Below are positions 7,323-16,147 of a stretch of DNA of 16,235 bases, piece after piece. The notes under the pieces were generated by a model. That model ran no database searches, was not told where the DNA came from, and worked only from the letters and a program-made list of their open reading frames with translations. A program made the position numbers and the translations under genes. How positions within the stretch are numbered: the stretch's first letter is position 1; each line of letters begins with the position of its first letter. The DNA is taken from positions 1 to 16,235 of the forward strand of contig CAZGKE010000071.1 of NCBI GenBank assembly GCA_964526035.1, given 5' to 3'. The stretch comes from DAOMOD01 sp964526035. Lineage in GTDB: Bacteria > Pseudomonadota > Gammaproteobacteria > Xanthomonadales > BPKI01.

Positions 7323-8750
7323 GTGAGCGCAGACGTCTACGTTCCCGGTTACCGCATCATCAAGCCGATCGGCCAGGGCGGCATGGCGTCCGTTTATCTG
7401 GCCGTGCAGGAGTCCCTCGACCGCGAGGTCGCGCTCAAGGTGATGGCTCCGTCGCTGGCTTCCGATGCCTCGTTTTGCGACCGCTTCATCAAGGAAGGCC
7501 GCATTACGGCAAAACTGAGTCATCCAAACCTGGTCACGGTCTTCGACATCGGAGCGCACGGCAGCACCTATTATCTGGCCGCCGAGTTCATCCCCGGGGG
7601 CACGCTGCGCGACCGCATGAACGACGGTTTGTCGGTTGCCGAATCCATCGATGTGGCGTGCGATGTGGCGCAGGGGCTCGACTTCGCCCACGCCAAGAAC
7701 TTCGTGCATCGCGACGTCAAGCCCGGCAACATCCTGTTCAAGGCCGACGGCACTGCCGTGCTGGCGGACTTCGGCATCGCCAAGGCCATCGACTCGAACA
7801 CCAAGGCGACCCTGGCCGGCAGTTCGATTGGTACTCCCCACTACATGAGCCCCGAGCAGGCCCGGGCTGAACAGGTGGATGGTCGCTCGGATCTGTATGC
7901 GCTGGGCACGGTCCTGTTCGAGATGCTGGTCGGCGACGTTCCCTACAATGCCACCGACCCGTTCACGGTGGCGTTGATGCATGTCACGCAGCCGGTGCCG
8001 ACGCTGCCGCCCAAGCTGGCCTGGCTGCAGCCGCTGATCGACGGGCTGATGGCGAAGGAGCCCGGCGATCGCTTTGCAACCGGTGCCGACTTCATTTCCG
8101 CATGTCAGGCGCTCCTTGGAAGCGCGCCTGAGGGGCAGGCAGTACGCGACACCCAGACCCGCCAGGCGCGCCGCGTGGTACGCCGCGAAGGCGACACGAC
8201 GCGCCAGGGGCCCGCTGCGTCCGATCTGGCGAGACGCCCCGCCGTGCTGATCGGGGCTGGCGCCGGTGCGCTGATATTGGTCCTCGCCATCTTCTTTGTG
8301 TTCGGCGGCTGGCAGAAGACCGAAGTGCAGAACGGCGTGTTGGGGCCGGGCAATGGCGTGGGTCCCATTGGCCCCGAACCCAATCCCGATGATCCGGATC
8401 CGGACCCGGTGTACACGCGCTCGGACATTCCCGACCTCCTGCAGCGCGCGGACACCATGATGCGCGAGGGCATGGCGGAGCAGGGGCGCAATCTGACCTC
8501 GCCGCGCGGCAACAACGCCGTGGAGCTGTACGGTACGATTCTGCGCATGGAGCCGAGCAATCAGGAAGCGCAGGAAGGTCTCGACGCAATTGCGCAGTTC
8601 TATCTCAGCCGGTCGCGCCAGCTCTACGATCGCCGCCTGTTCGATTCGGCGCGCCTTCTCGCCGAAGAAGGATTGATTGCGACCCCAGGCAACCAGGATC
8701 TGATCGAAGCGAAACTGGCGGCGGAAGAAGCGGCCATCAACAGCGACTGA
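7323..8750 (+). CDS. Membrane-anchored Hanks-type serine/threonine protein kinase
   Basis: This 475-residue transmembrane kinase has a PknB-like cytosolic domain at about 10-265. Visible elements are the glycine loop GQGGMASVY (17-25), the ATP lysine K39 in VALK, E58 in helix C, the catalytic loop HRDVKPGN (129-136), DFG at 149-151 and the activation-segment end GTPHYMSPEQ (170-179). All are intact, so it should be active. A basic linker leads to a single membrane span at about 307-328, a Pro/Asp/Gly-rich spacer, and an extracytoplasmic tail of about 110 residues with two TPR-like helical pairs. It lacks PASTA repeats. The GTG at 7323 is chosen for its AAGGA site 5 bases upstream. The open frame before it has no kinase homology. 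The phosphatase gene faces it from the right, 35 bases away. Confidence 0.93.
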   Translation: MSADVYVPGYRIIKPIGQGGMASVYLAVQESLDREVALKVMAPSLASDASFCDRFIKEGRITAKLSHPNLVTVFDIGAHGSTYYLAAEFIPGGTLRDRMNDGLSVAESIDVACDVAQGLDFAHAKNFVHRDVKPGNILFKADGTAVLADFGIAKAIDSNTKATLAGSSIGTPHYMSPEQARAEQVDGRSDLYALGTVLFEMLVGDVPYNATDPFTVALMHVTQPVPTLPPKLAWLQPLIDGLMAKEPGDRFATGADFISACQALLGSAPEGQAVRDTQTRQARRVVRREGDTTRQGPAASDLARRPAVLIGAGAGALILVLAIFFVFGGWQKTEVQNGVLGPGNGVGPIGPEPNPDDPDPDPVYTRSDIPDLLQRADTMMREGMAEQGRNLTSPRGNNAVELYGTILRMEPSNQEAQEGLDAIAQFYLSRSRQLYDRRLFDSARLLAEEGLIATPGNQDLIEAKLAAEEAAINSD

Positions 8751-8771
8751 GCCGGCGCGGTCCACGCCGGC
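8751..8771. terminator. Hairpin between convergent kinase and phosphatase genes
   Basis: A perfect 7-bp stem GCCGGCG / CGCCGGC encloses a 7-base loop and begins immediately after the kinase stop codon, 15 bases from the phosphatase stop on the other strand. There is no T run on either strand, so it may act only as a bidirectional 3'-end stabiliser. Confidence 0.45.
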
Positions 8772-8785
8772 AACGGGATTCCCGA

Positions 8786-9487
8786 TCAGGACCGCCTGAG
8801 CAATACCACGGTCACATTGTCCGAACCGCCGCCATCGAGAGCGGCCACCAGCAGGTGATCCACGCACTCCTGCGCAGACAGATCAGTACGTGAAAGCGTT
8901 TCAGAGATGGTGCGGTCGTCCACCTCTTCGGTGAGGCCGTCGCTGCACAGCAAGAGCTGCATGCCTGGACCGAAGTCGCCTGATACCGTTTCCACCTTCA
9001 GGTTCTGCGGCTCGGTGACGCCGAGCGCCTGGGTCACCACGTTGCGATGCGGATGCGTACGCGCCTGCTCGGGACTGATGGCGCCCTGCTGGATCAATTC
9101 CTGGACATAGGAGTGATCCTGCGAAATCTGCTTGAGGTCCCCGTTCCACAGATACACGCGGCTGTCTCCCACCCAGGCAACGTCAAAGCTGTTCTCCTTG
9201 ATCTGCACTGCCGCGATGGTGGTGCCCATCGGCAGGGTTTCATTGCGACCCTGGGAATGCTCGATGATGATCTCATCGGCCTTCTGGATGGCCTGCGCCA
9301 GCGAACGGCCGCTGGCGATCTCGGCAATCAGCGTATCCCGAGCGAGCGCGCTGGCAACCTCACCGTGCTCGTGGCCGCCCATGCCGTCAGCCACCAGCCA
9401 CAGGCCGAGGCCGGCATCGGCGTGGTAGGTGTCCTCATTGTGTTCGCGGCGCAAGCCGACGTGAGTGCCGTGTCCGAATTCGATCAT
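8786..9487 (-). CDS. PP2C-family serine/threonine protein phosphatase (Stp/PppA type)
   Basis: This 233-residue cytoplasmic protein is a complete small bacterial PP2C (PPM) phosphatase, which uses two metal ions to remove phosphate from Ser and Thr. The motifs are in order: the REHNED segment at 14-19, the metal-binding DGMGGH at 34-39, MGTT at 87-90, GDSR at 107-110, DHS near 124, CSDGL at 181-185 and SDNVT at 222-226. All metal-binding aspartates (D34, D108, D183, D223) are present. There is no signal peptide or membrane span. The ATG at 9487 has a GAGGAG site 3 bases away. It is convergent with the membrane kinase, so the two probably act as an opposing pair, though they are transcribed separately. 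Confidence 0.93.
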   Translation of the reverse strand: MIEFGHGTHVGLRREHNEDTYHADAGLGLWLVADGMGGHEHGEVASALARDTLIAEIASGRSLAQAIQKADEIIIEHSQGRNETLPMGTTIAAVQIKENSFDVAWVGDSRVYLWNGDLKQISQDHSYVQELIQQGAISPEQARTHPHRNVVTQALGVTEPQNLKVETVSGDFGPGMQLLLCSDGLTEEVDDRTISETLSRTDLSAQECVDHLLVAALDGGGSDNVTVVLLRRS

Positions 9488-9581
9488 CTGCTCCTCGCTT
9501 CCCCCTGGAATCCGACCACGGCTAGCAGCTCTCGTGGTATCTGACTCGAAGCATGCCGGTGCGGGTACCGTCTGGGCAAGT

Positions 9582-9610
9582 CCAAGGCAGTCGTACTTCG
9601 ACTGCCTTGG
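9582..9610. terminator. Perfect 12-bp hairpin downstream of the autotransporter gene
   Basis: CCAAGGCAGTCG and CGACTGCCTTGG pair perfectly around a 5-base TACTT loop. In the transcribed (minus) direction it lies 22 bases after the autotransporter stop codon and 95 bases before the phosphatase start. It has no T run, so it is either a non-canonical terminator or a stability element. It is the strongest hairpin of the 144-bp gap. Confidence 0.6.
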
Positions 9611-9631
9611 CGCCGTGATACAGGTCCCACG

Positions 9632-12600
9632 TCAAAACTCTATACGCAGCCCGAGGGCGATGTTCTCTCGCGTCTGGTTCGCAAGCCCACTGGTCCGCTC
9701 GTAAAAGATGAACGCGGAGCGACCGTTGGCGAACACCGCCGAAAGGCCAAGCCCGATATTCAGGAAATCGCGATCCACGGCATCGCCGCGCAGCACAAAG
9801 GGCGTGCCGCCCGGATCGTGCAGAAAGCGCACTACCACATCCTGCTCGTCATCCTGGAATTCGCGCTGGTACTCGACCTGGAAATGCGGCAGCAGTACGC
9901 CCCAGCTGGTACTCATGGCGTAATTCACCTTTCCGCCAAGGACTCCGCTGCGCGATGTCAGCGAACGGTCGTCGACGCGGAACGCCAGGCCCGTGCCCGA
10001 TCCGGGCAGGGTGATGGTTTCGGTGAATCCGTCGATCTTCTGCCTGGCCAGCGTGGCGCGGACATAGGGGCCGAAGGTCCATCCATCGCGATTGAAATCG
10101 CGTCCAGCGGAGAGCGAAAACGCGGTCTGACTGCCATCCACGCTGCTGCTCGCCATCTGATTGTAGGTCGTGGTGCCGGTGGGCCCGGTAAGGGTGAAGT
10201 TGATCGACCGATCAAGATCGAAATCGTTGCGGCCAAGAGTCAGCACGGCGTCGAGGTAGAAGCTCTCCTGCCGGTACCAGGTGGAGTAGAGCGACATGCT
10301 GTATGCCTCGGAGCTGAGCGAGCCGGTGTTCCCGACCAGGTCCGTATCACTGCTGTTGTAGCCGGCGGCAATACCCAACACCAGTTCATTGCTGTATCGA
10401 TAGTCGACGCCGCCGGTGATGCTCCAGCTGTCGAACTCGAAGCCGGCTTCGCGCTCGGTCACCCGCTTGTCTCCGCGACCGAAGGATCCGGAGAGGAAGA
10501 ACGCCCAGCGGCTGAAGTCGGCGCCGACCTCGTCATCCGGGTTCGCGCCGAACAGCAGCGTGTCCAGGAAGCCCAGCGGCAGCACGCCGTTGTCTCCGCG
10601 CATTGCCAGCCCGCCGAAGCTCACTCCCGAGGCGCCGCCGCGCAGGGCGGCCATTCGAGTCTTGAGGTTGTCGAACTGGGCCGCGCCCATCTGCAGGGCC
10701 ATACGGCCCGTGGTGAGCATTTCGTCGGGCATCAGCTCGCGCAGAACGTCGCGGACCTCGCCGGGGCGATCGCCCGAGCCGTCGATCAGACCGCGGCAAA
10801 CGGCGATCAGGTCAGCCTGCTCCGCTGTCGGGCTGCCGATGCCGAGCAGGCGGGCACACACGTCGTCAAGCGCACCCGCCACCTCTCGATCACGCTCGGT
10901 GAGGCCGCTGGTGTTGATGATGCCGGCATTGATCGCAAACTCTACGCTGGACCCGCCGCTGATGTCGGCGAACGAAACCTGCACCGTATTGCGCCCCGGA
11001 CGCAGAATGCGCGCACGATTGCTGCTGCGTCCGTCGACGCCGGTGTCGGTCAATTCGGATTCGATGGCCACCGAGCTGTTGGCCCCGGGAGTCCAGCGCA
11101 AGCGCGCGCCGGGCAGAGGGTTGCCTGCTCCATCGCGGGCTTCTACCACCAGTGGAGCCGACAGGTCATTGGTCGGCAGTGCCTGCCCGTCGCCGGAGAC
11201 GATGACGAGCACAGCGCCCGGAGGCACTGCGTCGTCCAAGCCCGTGGCCTCGAAGAACACCGGCGGACTGCCTGCCACCTCGGCACGCACCCGGTTGATG
11301 CCGGGCGAGGAGCCCAGGGTCAACGAGTTGGACGAGGTGCCGTCAGTTCCGGTTTCGGTCGTTGCGCTGGCCAGGCTGCCGCCGCCTTCCACTACGCTCC
11401 AGGTCACCACGATTCCGCCAAGCCCCTTCGGCGCGGGGTCGCCCGGCGGCGCCGTTCCCACCACCAGGGGCAGCGGCAATGGCGTGGATACATCTCCCAC
11501 CTGATCGTTGCCCGATACCACGCGGACTACCGGCTGGAAGCTGGAAACCGCTGCTTCCACCGTGGCTTGCGTGTTCGGAATACTGGCACTGATGACGATG
11601 TCGCCAGGCTCCCCGTAGGTGAAGGTGATCGATGCGAATCCGTCTGTGTCGGTAAAGCTGTTGGCGCCAGACAGCGTGGCGCTACCCGACAGCACCACCC
11701 AGTCGACGCGCTGTCCGACAAGAGGTGTTGAATCCTCATCGACCAGCGTTACCCGAACCACCACAGGCTGGTCGCCGGCGGTGCCGGAAGCGCCATTCTG
11801 ATCGCCGCCGGAAATGAGTTCCAACCGAATCGGAATGCCTCCCGGCGGCGGCGGAGGTGCGTCGGTGCTGGCAGTGAGGTCGAAGAGAATCGCACCGAAG
11901 CCGTCGGCATCGGCGCGAATCCTGGTGAAGCCGGGTTCTTCCGGTGCGCGCACAGTCACGCTCGACATGCCGTCGCTACCGGACGTCAGCACCACCAGGT
12001 CGGCGCCGTCTGGTTCGATGGTCCCGGTGCCCTGGATACGCTGCCAGCGCACCGGAACATCGGCCACCGGCACGCCGTTGCTTAGCAGTTGGATGACCAG
12101 GGCGTCGGCGAACACCTCGCCGGGTTGTGCTGTCTGGTTGTTGCCGGAGATCTCGATCATTTCCCGCACGATCGGATCGCGGATGCTCAGGTTGAAGTCG
12201 ACGGGAGCGAATTCCGATGTGAATGCGCGCACCACGATGTCGCTCGGCCCCTGTCCGGCCTGGGCCGTCACGGTCGCGACGCCGTTGCTGTCGAACTCGG
12301 TGATGGTGGCGGAATCGCCGTCCACGGTGGCGTTGCCGCTCAGGATCTGCCATTGGGCAGGTGTTCCCGGCATGATCACGCCAGGCGGAGACGTGCCGAT
12401 CCGAAGCGGTGCAAAAGTTTCGCCCGCTGCGACCTCCTGGTTGTTGCCGGAAAGGATGACCAGGGTGGCCGGTTGGCCGGTCGTTGCGGTCGCGTTGAAG
12501 CAACCGCCGCTGCCGAGGCCGTCGACATCATCGAAACAGACCAATACCCCGCCCGTCTCCGGACCCATGCGCAGGCCGACCTGGGCCTCCCCTGAGCCGT

Positions 12601-13582
12601 CGGTGGTACGCACCGCAGTACTCCCGTCGCCGAGCGTCACGCCGGTCGCGTGGTCGACCAGGGTGGCACCGCCGCTGCCATCGGTCTTGATGCCGAACGA
12701 GACCTGTACGCCTGGTTCGGGTGTCGTCGAGAATCCGTCGCTGATGCTGGCGCTTACCCTCAGGGGTTGTGCCACCTGGGTATTGGACTGCGCGCTCTGG
12801 TTGTCGCCACTGACGATCTCGAGGATTCGCTCAAAGATGCCGACGTTGAACGTTACCAGCCCAGCGGTATTGCCGGTGCCGGATGGAACATCGGGTCCGA
12901 ACGGGTCGCCCAGCCATGCCTTGACCGTGGCTGCACCTGGACTGGCGGGAAAATAATCGTTCGACGATTGGCCGATGCCATCGCTGAAAGTCGAGGACTC
13001 GCCGAGGAAACCAGACCCCGAGACCAGTTCCCAGACGATCCTGAAGCCGGGCTGTGGTGGATCGACAGCCACTTCGAGAGGAAAGGGCTGGCCCACGAAG
13101 ACAACCGGGTTGGGATTCGGTGAAGCAAGGCTTGCAGACTGGAACTGAAAATTGAAGATCGTGCTGGCGGCACACCCGTTGCCGTCCGAGATGTTGACGC
13201 ACACCTGTCCGAAAGAATCGAGTACCCCGCTGTCGATCGAGGCGAGGACTTCCGCGGTTCCGCCGTCCGGCACTGAGAGAACCGTGAAGTTGAATCCGCC
13301 GGTTTCGGGGCTCGTCGGGTGCAGGCGAATCGTGTCGACATTGCAGTTGAAGAACTGGACATCGATCGAGGCCGGGCCGGTTGCATTGGATTCGTATCGC
13401 ACCTCGAGCGGCAGCGAGAAGCGCGAGCCGATGATACCCAGCTGGTCGCTGCCGCCGGCAATCGAGACTGCGCACATGAGGCCGGCCGAAGACGGGGTCG
13501 ACCAGAGCGCGGCCAAGACGAATGTGAAGACGGACAAACGTAGTGTGCTGACCGCGCTGGAAATCCGTGATGAATTGCGCAT
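9632..13582 (-). CDS. Large autotransporter with bacterial Ig-like repeats and C-terminal beta-barrel
   Basis: This 1316-residue protein begins with a signal peptide (about 1-33, ending SSA). It then has an N-terminal beta-rich domain (about 34-255) with four cysteines, C37, C80, C128 and C137. Next come about six repeats of 100-120 residues, each opened by an [VIL]-S-G-x-x-Q motif at 257, 377, 478, 589, 689 and 795. They resemble Ig-like surface-protein repeats. A helical linker at 890-985 carries C909 and C929. The last roughly 295 residues are a predicted autotransporter beta-barrel with alternating aromatic strands, ending in ...LRIEF with the C-terminal phenylalanine needed for BAM recognition. 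The passenger would lie outside the cell. No enzyme motif was recognised, so adhesion or a surface-layer role is the natural guess. The ATG at 13582 has a GGGGAG site 5 bases upstream. The gene is divergent from the caspase gene. Confidence 0.9.
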   Translation of the reverse strand: MRNSSRISSAVSTLRLSVFTFVLAALWSTPSSAGLMCAVSIAGGSDQLGIIGSRFSLPLEVRYESNATGPASIDVQFFNCNVDTIRLHPTSPETGGFNFTVLSVPDGGTAEVLASIDSGVLDSFGQVCVNISDGNGCAASTIFNFQFQSASLASPNPNPVVFVGQPFPLEVAVDPPQPGFRIVWELVSGSGFLGESSTFSDGIGQSSNDYFPASPGAATVKAWLGDPFGPDVPSGTGNTAGLVTFNVGIFERILEIVSGDNQSAQSNTQVAQPLRVSASISDGFSTTPEPGVQVSFGIKTDGSGGATLVDHATGVTLGDGSTAVRTTDGSGEAQVGLRMGPETGGVLVCFDDVDGLGSGGCFNATATTGQPATLVILSGNNQEVAAGETFAPLRIGTSPPGVIMPGTPAQWQILSGNATVDGDSATITEFDSNGVATVTAQAGQGPSDIVVRAFTSEFAPVDFNLSIRDPIVREMIEISGNNQTAQPGEVFADALVIQLLSNGVPVADVPVRWQRIQGTGTIEPDGADLVVLTSGSDGMSSVTVRAPEEPGFTRIRADADGFGAILFDLTASTDAPPPPPGGIPIRLELISGGDQNGASGTAGDQPVVVRVTLVDEDSTPLVGQRVDWVVLSGSATLSGANSFTDTDGFASITFTYGEPGDIVISASIPNTQATVEAAVSSFQPVVRVVSGNDQVGDVSTPLPLPLVVGTAPPGDPAPKGLGGIVVTWSVVEGGGSLASATTETGTDGTSSNSLTLGSSPGINRVRAEVAGSPPVFFEATGLDDAVPPGAVLVIVSGDGQALPTNDLSAPLVVEARDGAGNPLPGARLRWTPGANSSVAIESELTDTGVDGRSSNRARILRPGRNTVQVSFADISGGSSVEFAINAGIINTSGLTERDREVAGALDDVCARLLGIGSPTAEQADLIAVCRGLIDGSGDRPGEVRDVLRELMPDEMLTTGRMALQMGAAQFDNLKTRMAALRGGASGVSFGGLAMRGDNGVLPLGFLDTLLFGANPDDEVGADFSRWAFFLSGSFGRGDKRVTEREAGFEFDSWSITGGVDYRYSNELVLGIAAGYNSSDTDLVGNTGSLSSEAYSMSLYSTWYRQESFYLDAVLTLGRNDFDLDRSINFTLTGPTGTTTYNQMASSSVDGSQTAFSLSAGRDFNRDGWTFGPYVRATLARQKIDGFTETITLPGSGTGLAFRVDDRSLTSRSGVLGGKVNYAMSTSWGVLLPHFQVEYQREFQDDEQDVVVRFLHDPGGTPFVLRGDAVDRDFLNIGLGLSAVFANGRSAFIFYERTSGLANQTRENIALGLRIEF

Positions 13583-13669
13583 CGAAACTCCCCAAAGATT
13601 GCTTCGTGACGATTTAATCGTAAATATACGCTTGAAAGGGTCATAAGGGCACAGCCCAGGAGTAGTCCC
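13583..13669. promoter_or_regulatory. Divergent promoter region for autotransporter and caspase genes
   Basis: This 87-bp gap separates the two divergent start codons and is AT-richer than its surroundings. It carries a perfect 5-bp inverted repeat CGATT-T-AATCG at 13610-13620, which could be an operator half-site pair. A possible plus-strand promoter is TTGCTT (13599-13604) with TAAATA (13621-13626), spacing 16. The minus-strand -10 candidates TATATT and TTAAAT fall in the same stretch. Ribosome sites at the two ends are GGGGAG (minus) and AGGAG (13658-13662, plus). The promoter assignments are pattern matches only. Confidence 0.5.
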
Positions 13670-16120
13670 ATGCGCGCATCACCCGGATTCAGCGCACGCG
13701 CAAGGCGTGCATTGGTGGCCTCCGCGGTCGCCCTGTTCACCTATTCGGCCGGTCAGGTCGCCATTGCTCCGGCCGAGGCGGCCACCGTCCGCAATCCCGA
13801 GGATCTGATGGTCGTCGACTGCCTGCTTCCCGGGCAGGTGCGAAAAATGGGGCGCATGGCTACCTTCATGACCGCGCGCCGACCGATCCGCACGACCCAG
13901 GCGGACTGCGAGATTCGCGGCGGCGAGTATGTCGCCTATGATCGCGCCAATTACCAGACGGCACTGCGTATCTGGACCGAGCAGGCACAGCTCGGCGATG
14001 CGGCTGCACAAAACTACGTCGGTGAGATCTTCCACAAGGGGCTTGGCATCGCGCCGGACTTCGCAAAGGCTGCCGAGTGGTATGAGAAATCGGCGGCCCA
14101 GGGCAACAAGCGCGCGATGGTGAACCTGGGCTACCTTTACGAACAGGGTCTCGGCGTCGAGCGCGATATTTCACGCGCCCTCAATCTGTATCGCCAGTCC
14201 TCAGGCCTGCCGGCCGAGAACGATGATCTGGTATTTGCTTCGACGGTGACGGTCAGCGCGGAAGCGCAGGCGGAGATCGAACAGTTGCGTGGCACCGTCG
14301 AGCAGCAGCGCGAGGAGTCGGACGCGCTGCGTTCGGAGGTGGAGACACTGCGCCGCGAACTTGAGCAGCGCCGACAATCGCTGGACGACGCGGCACGCGA
14401 ACAGCAGGCGCTGCGCGTCCAGCTGCAGCAAAAGCAGGCATCCATCGGGGTCGACAGCGGGGAAATGCGCAGGCTGCAGGAGGATCTCGCTGCGCGGCAG
14501 GCCGAGACCGAACGGCAGCGCGAGGCGCTGGACGCCGAGCGGCGCAACCTGCGCACGCGCGAGGAGGGCGTCGAGCGACAGCTTGCCGCATTGCGTGATC
14601 GCGAGCGTCTTCTGGTCGAGGGCGCCGGCGGCAACGATGCCGAGCTGGCCGACATCCGTCGTCAGGCAGCCGAACTCAGCGGTTCGCTCAACGACGTGCA
14701 GGCTCGCGCATCGACCCTGCAGGCCGAGCTGGAGACCAACGCACAGCGGTTGGCGACAGAGCGAGCGCGGTACGAAGCGGAGCTGGAGTCGCTGCGCGAG
14801 CAGGTAGCCGCACGCCAGGAAGACTGGGAGTTGATGCGGATTCTCGAGGGTCAGCTGGCTTCCAAGGAAGATGAAGTGCGCAGGCAGCGTCGCCAGATCG
14901 GCGATCTGGAGCGACGCGTCGCGCGCAACCAACCGCTGCCGGCCACGAGCATCGCCTCCGTCGTTCAGACCACGCCGGTAGGTCCAGTAGTCGAAATCAT
15001 CGAGCCACCGTTGACGGTGACTCGCGGTCGCCCGTCGGCAATGCTGCGCAGTGCGGCCGGCAACATGGAGGTGCTGGGCAAGGTCAGCGCCGACAGCGGC
15101 GTCGAGAGCGTCAAGGTCAACGACCAGATCGTTTCCGTCGCGGACAGTGGCGTGTTCCGCAGCACCGTTCCGGTGGAGAGTGGTGGCAGCCTGGTGACGG
15201 TATCCGCGGTCGACTCCCAGGGTCTGCGCACCGCGCTCGAGTTCATGCTGATTCCGCAATCCGAGAGTCGCCGCGGCAGTACGCCTTCGGTGCAGGCTGC
15301 GGTCAGCCGTCAGGTACGCAGCCTGCCGAGAGGCGTCAATCTGGGCCGCTACTACGCCCTGGTGATCGGCAACAACGACTATCAGGACTTCCAGACCCTG
15401 CAGAGTGCCGGCAACGATGCGCGCGCCGTGGCCGACGTGCTGCGTACGCGCTACGGCTACGAGACGCGACTGGTGACCAACGCCAGCCGCTTCGAGATCC
15501 TCTCGGCGCTGAACGACATGCGCGAAACCCTGAAGGCGGACGACAACCTGCTGATCTATTACGCCGGGCACGGCGAGATCGATCCCGTCGGCAAGCAGGG
15601 CTACTGGTTGCCGGTCGATGCCCGCGCCAACATGCCGATGACCTGGATTTCGAACAGCGCGATCAGCGACATTCTCAACACCATGGAGGCGCGGCATGTC
15701 CTGGTGGTGGCTGACAGCTGCTACTCCGGTGCGATGACCCGTTCCTCGGTAGCTACTTTTGATGGCGCCAACGCCGAGAAGGCATGGGGTGACTGGGTCA
15801 AGGCCATGGTCAACGGACGTTCGCGCACTGCGCTGACCTCGGGAGGCGTGCAGCCGGTGCCCGATACCGGCCGCGGAGAGCATTCGTTCTTTGCGCGAGC
15901 GTTCCTCAACGCCCTCGAAGACAACACCGAACTGCTCGATGCGCAGCGACTGTTCCGCGAGATCGCGGTCAGCCTGGCTCTGGCGGCTGTCGATGCGCCG
16001 ATCGCGCAGACTCCGGAGTTCGCCCCGATCCAGTTCGCCGGCCACGAGTCGGGCCAGTTCTTCTTCAATCCCAGCCGCGCTGCCGGATCGCGACGCACGG
16101 CAGCCCTAGCGGGCTTGTAG
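13670..16120 (+). CDS. Exported caspase-family (peptidase C14) protein with Sel1 repeats and coiled coil
   Basis: This 816-residue protein has an N-terminal signal peptide (positive N-region, hydrophobic core about 13-35, cleavage likely after AEA at about 37), so it should be outside the cytoplasm. Sel1/TPR-like repeats follow at about 94-178, with motifs such as AAQNYVGEIFHKGLG and AMVNLGYLYEQGLG. Residues about 196-418 form a long charged coiled coil rich in Glu, Arg and Gln. A short beta domain lies at about 440-528 (VEIIEPPLTVTRG...). The C-terminal caspase-like domain spans about 558-800. It begins YYALVIGNNDY, has the catalytic histidine H634 in IYYAGHGE and the catalytic cysteine C684 in ADSCYSGA, so it should be catalytically competent. 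The specificity and target are unknown. The AGGAG site at 13658-13662 sits 7 bases before the ATG. It is transcribed away from the autotransporter. Confidence 0.93.
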   Translation: MRASPGFSARARRALVASAVALFTYSAGQVAIAPAEAATVRNPEDLMVVDCLLPGQVRKMGRMATFMTARRPIRTTQADCEIRGGEYVAYDRANYQTALRIWTEQAQLGDAAAQNYVGEIFHKGLGIAPDFAKAAEWYEKSAAQGNKRAMVNLGYLYEQGLGVERDISRALNLYRQSSGLPAENDDLVFASTVTVSAEAQAEIEQLRGTVEQQREESDALRSEVETLRRELEQRRQSLDDAAREQQALRVQLQQKQASIGVDSGEMRRLQEDLAARQAETERQREALDAERRNLRTREEGVERQLAALRDRERLLVEGAGGNDAELADIRRQAAELSGSLNDVQARASTLQAELETNAQRLATERARYEAELESLREQVAARQEDWELMRILEGQLASKEDEVRRQRRQIGDLERRVARNQPLPATSIASVVQTTPVGPVVEIIEPPLTVTRGRPSAMLRSAAGNMEVLGKVSADSGVESVKVNDQIVSVADSGVFRSTVPVESGGSLVTVSAVDSQGLRTALEFMLIPQSESRRGSTPSVQAAVSRQVRSLPRGVNLGRYYALVIGNNDYQDFQTLQSAGNDARAVADVLRTRYGYETRLVTNASRFEILSALNDMRETLKADDNLLIYYAGHGEIDPVGKQGYWLPVDARANMPMTWISNSAISDILNTMEARHVLVVADSCYSGAMTRSSVATFDGANAEKAWGDWVKAMVNGRSRTALTSGGVQPVPDTGRGEHSFFARAFLNALEDNTELLDAQRLFREIAVSLALAAVDAPIAQTPEFAPIQFAGHESGQFFFNPSRAAGSRRTAALAGL

Positions 16121-16147
16121 GAACCACCCCGCTTGCGTATCCTTCGC

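Noticed and set aside
6786..8867. A 693-codon open frame on the minus strand across the kinase and cytochrome genes
   Set aside because: It lies almost wholly antisense to two convincing genes. GC-rich coding DNA commonly leaves such open frames, and its product shows no domain or signal.
9818..11731. A 637-codon plus-strand open frame antisense to the autotransporter
   Set aside because: Low-complexity Ala/Gly/Arg-rich product with no recognisable motif. The minus-strand autotransporter has a signal peptide, repeats and a barrel, which settles the strand.
14201..16045. A 614-codon minus-strand open frame across the caspase gene
   Set aside because: It is opposite a complete caspase domain and coiled coil with a good start site. 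Its own product has no family features.
13670..16120. The caspase protein as a defence or programmed-death system component
   Set aside because: Caspase-like proteins do occur in prokaryotic defence and death modules, but this one is exported and no partner toxin, reverse transcriptase, sensor or gasdermin is next to it, so I do not claim such a role.
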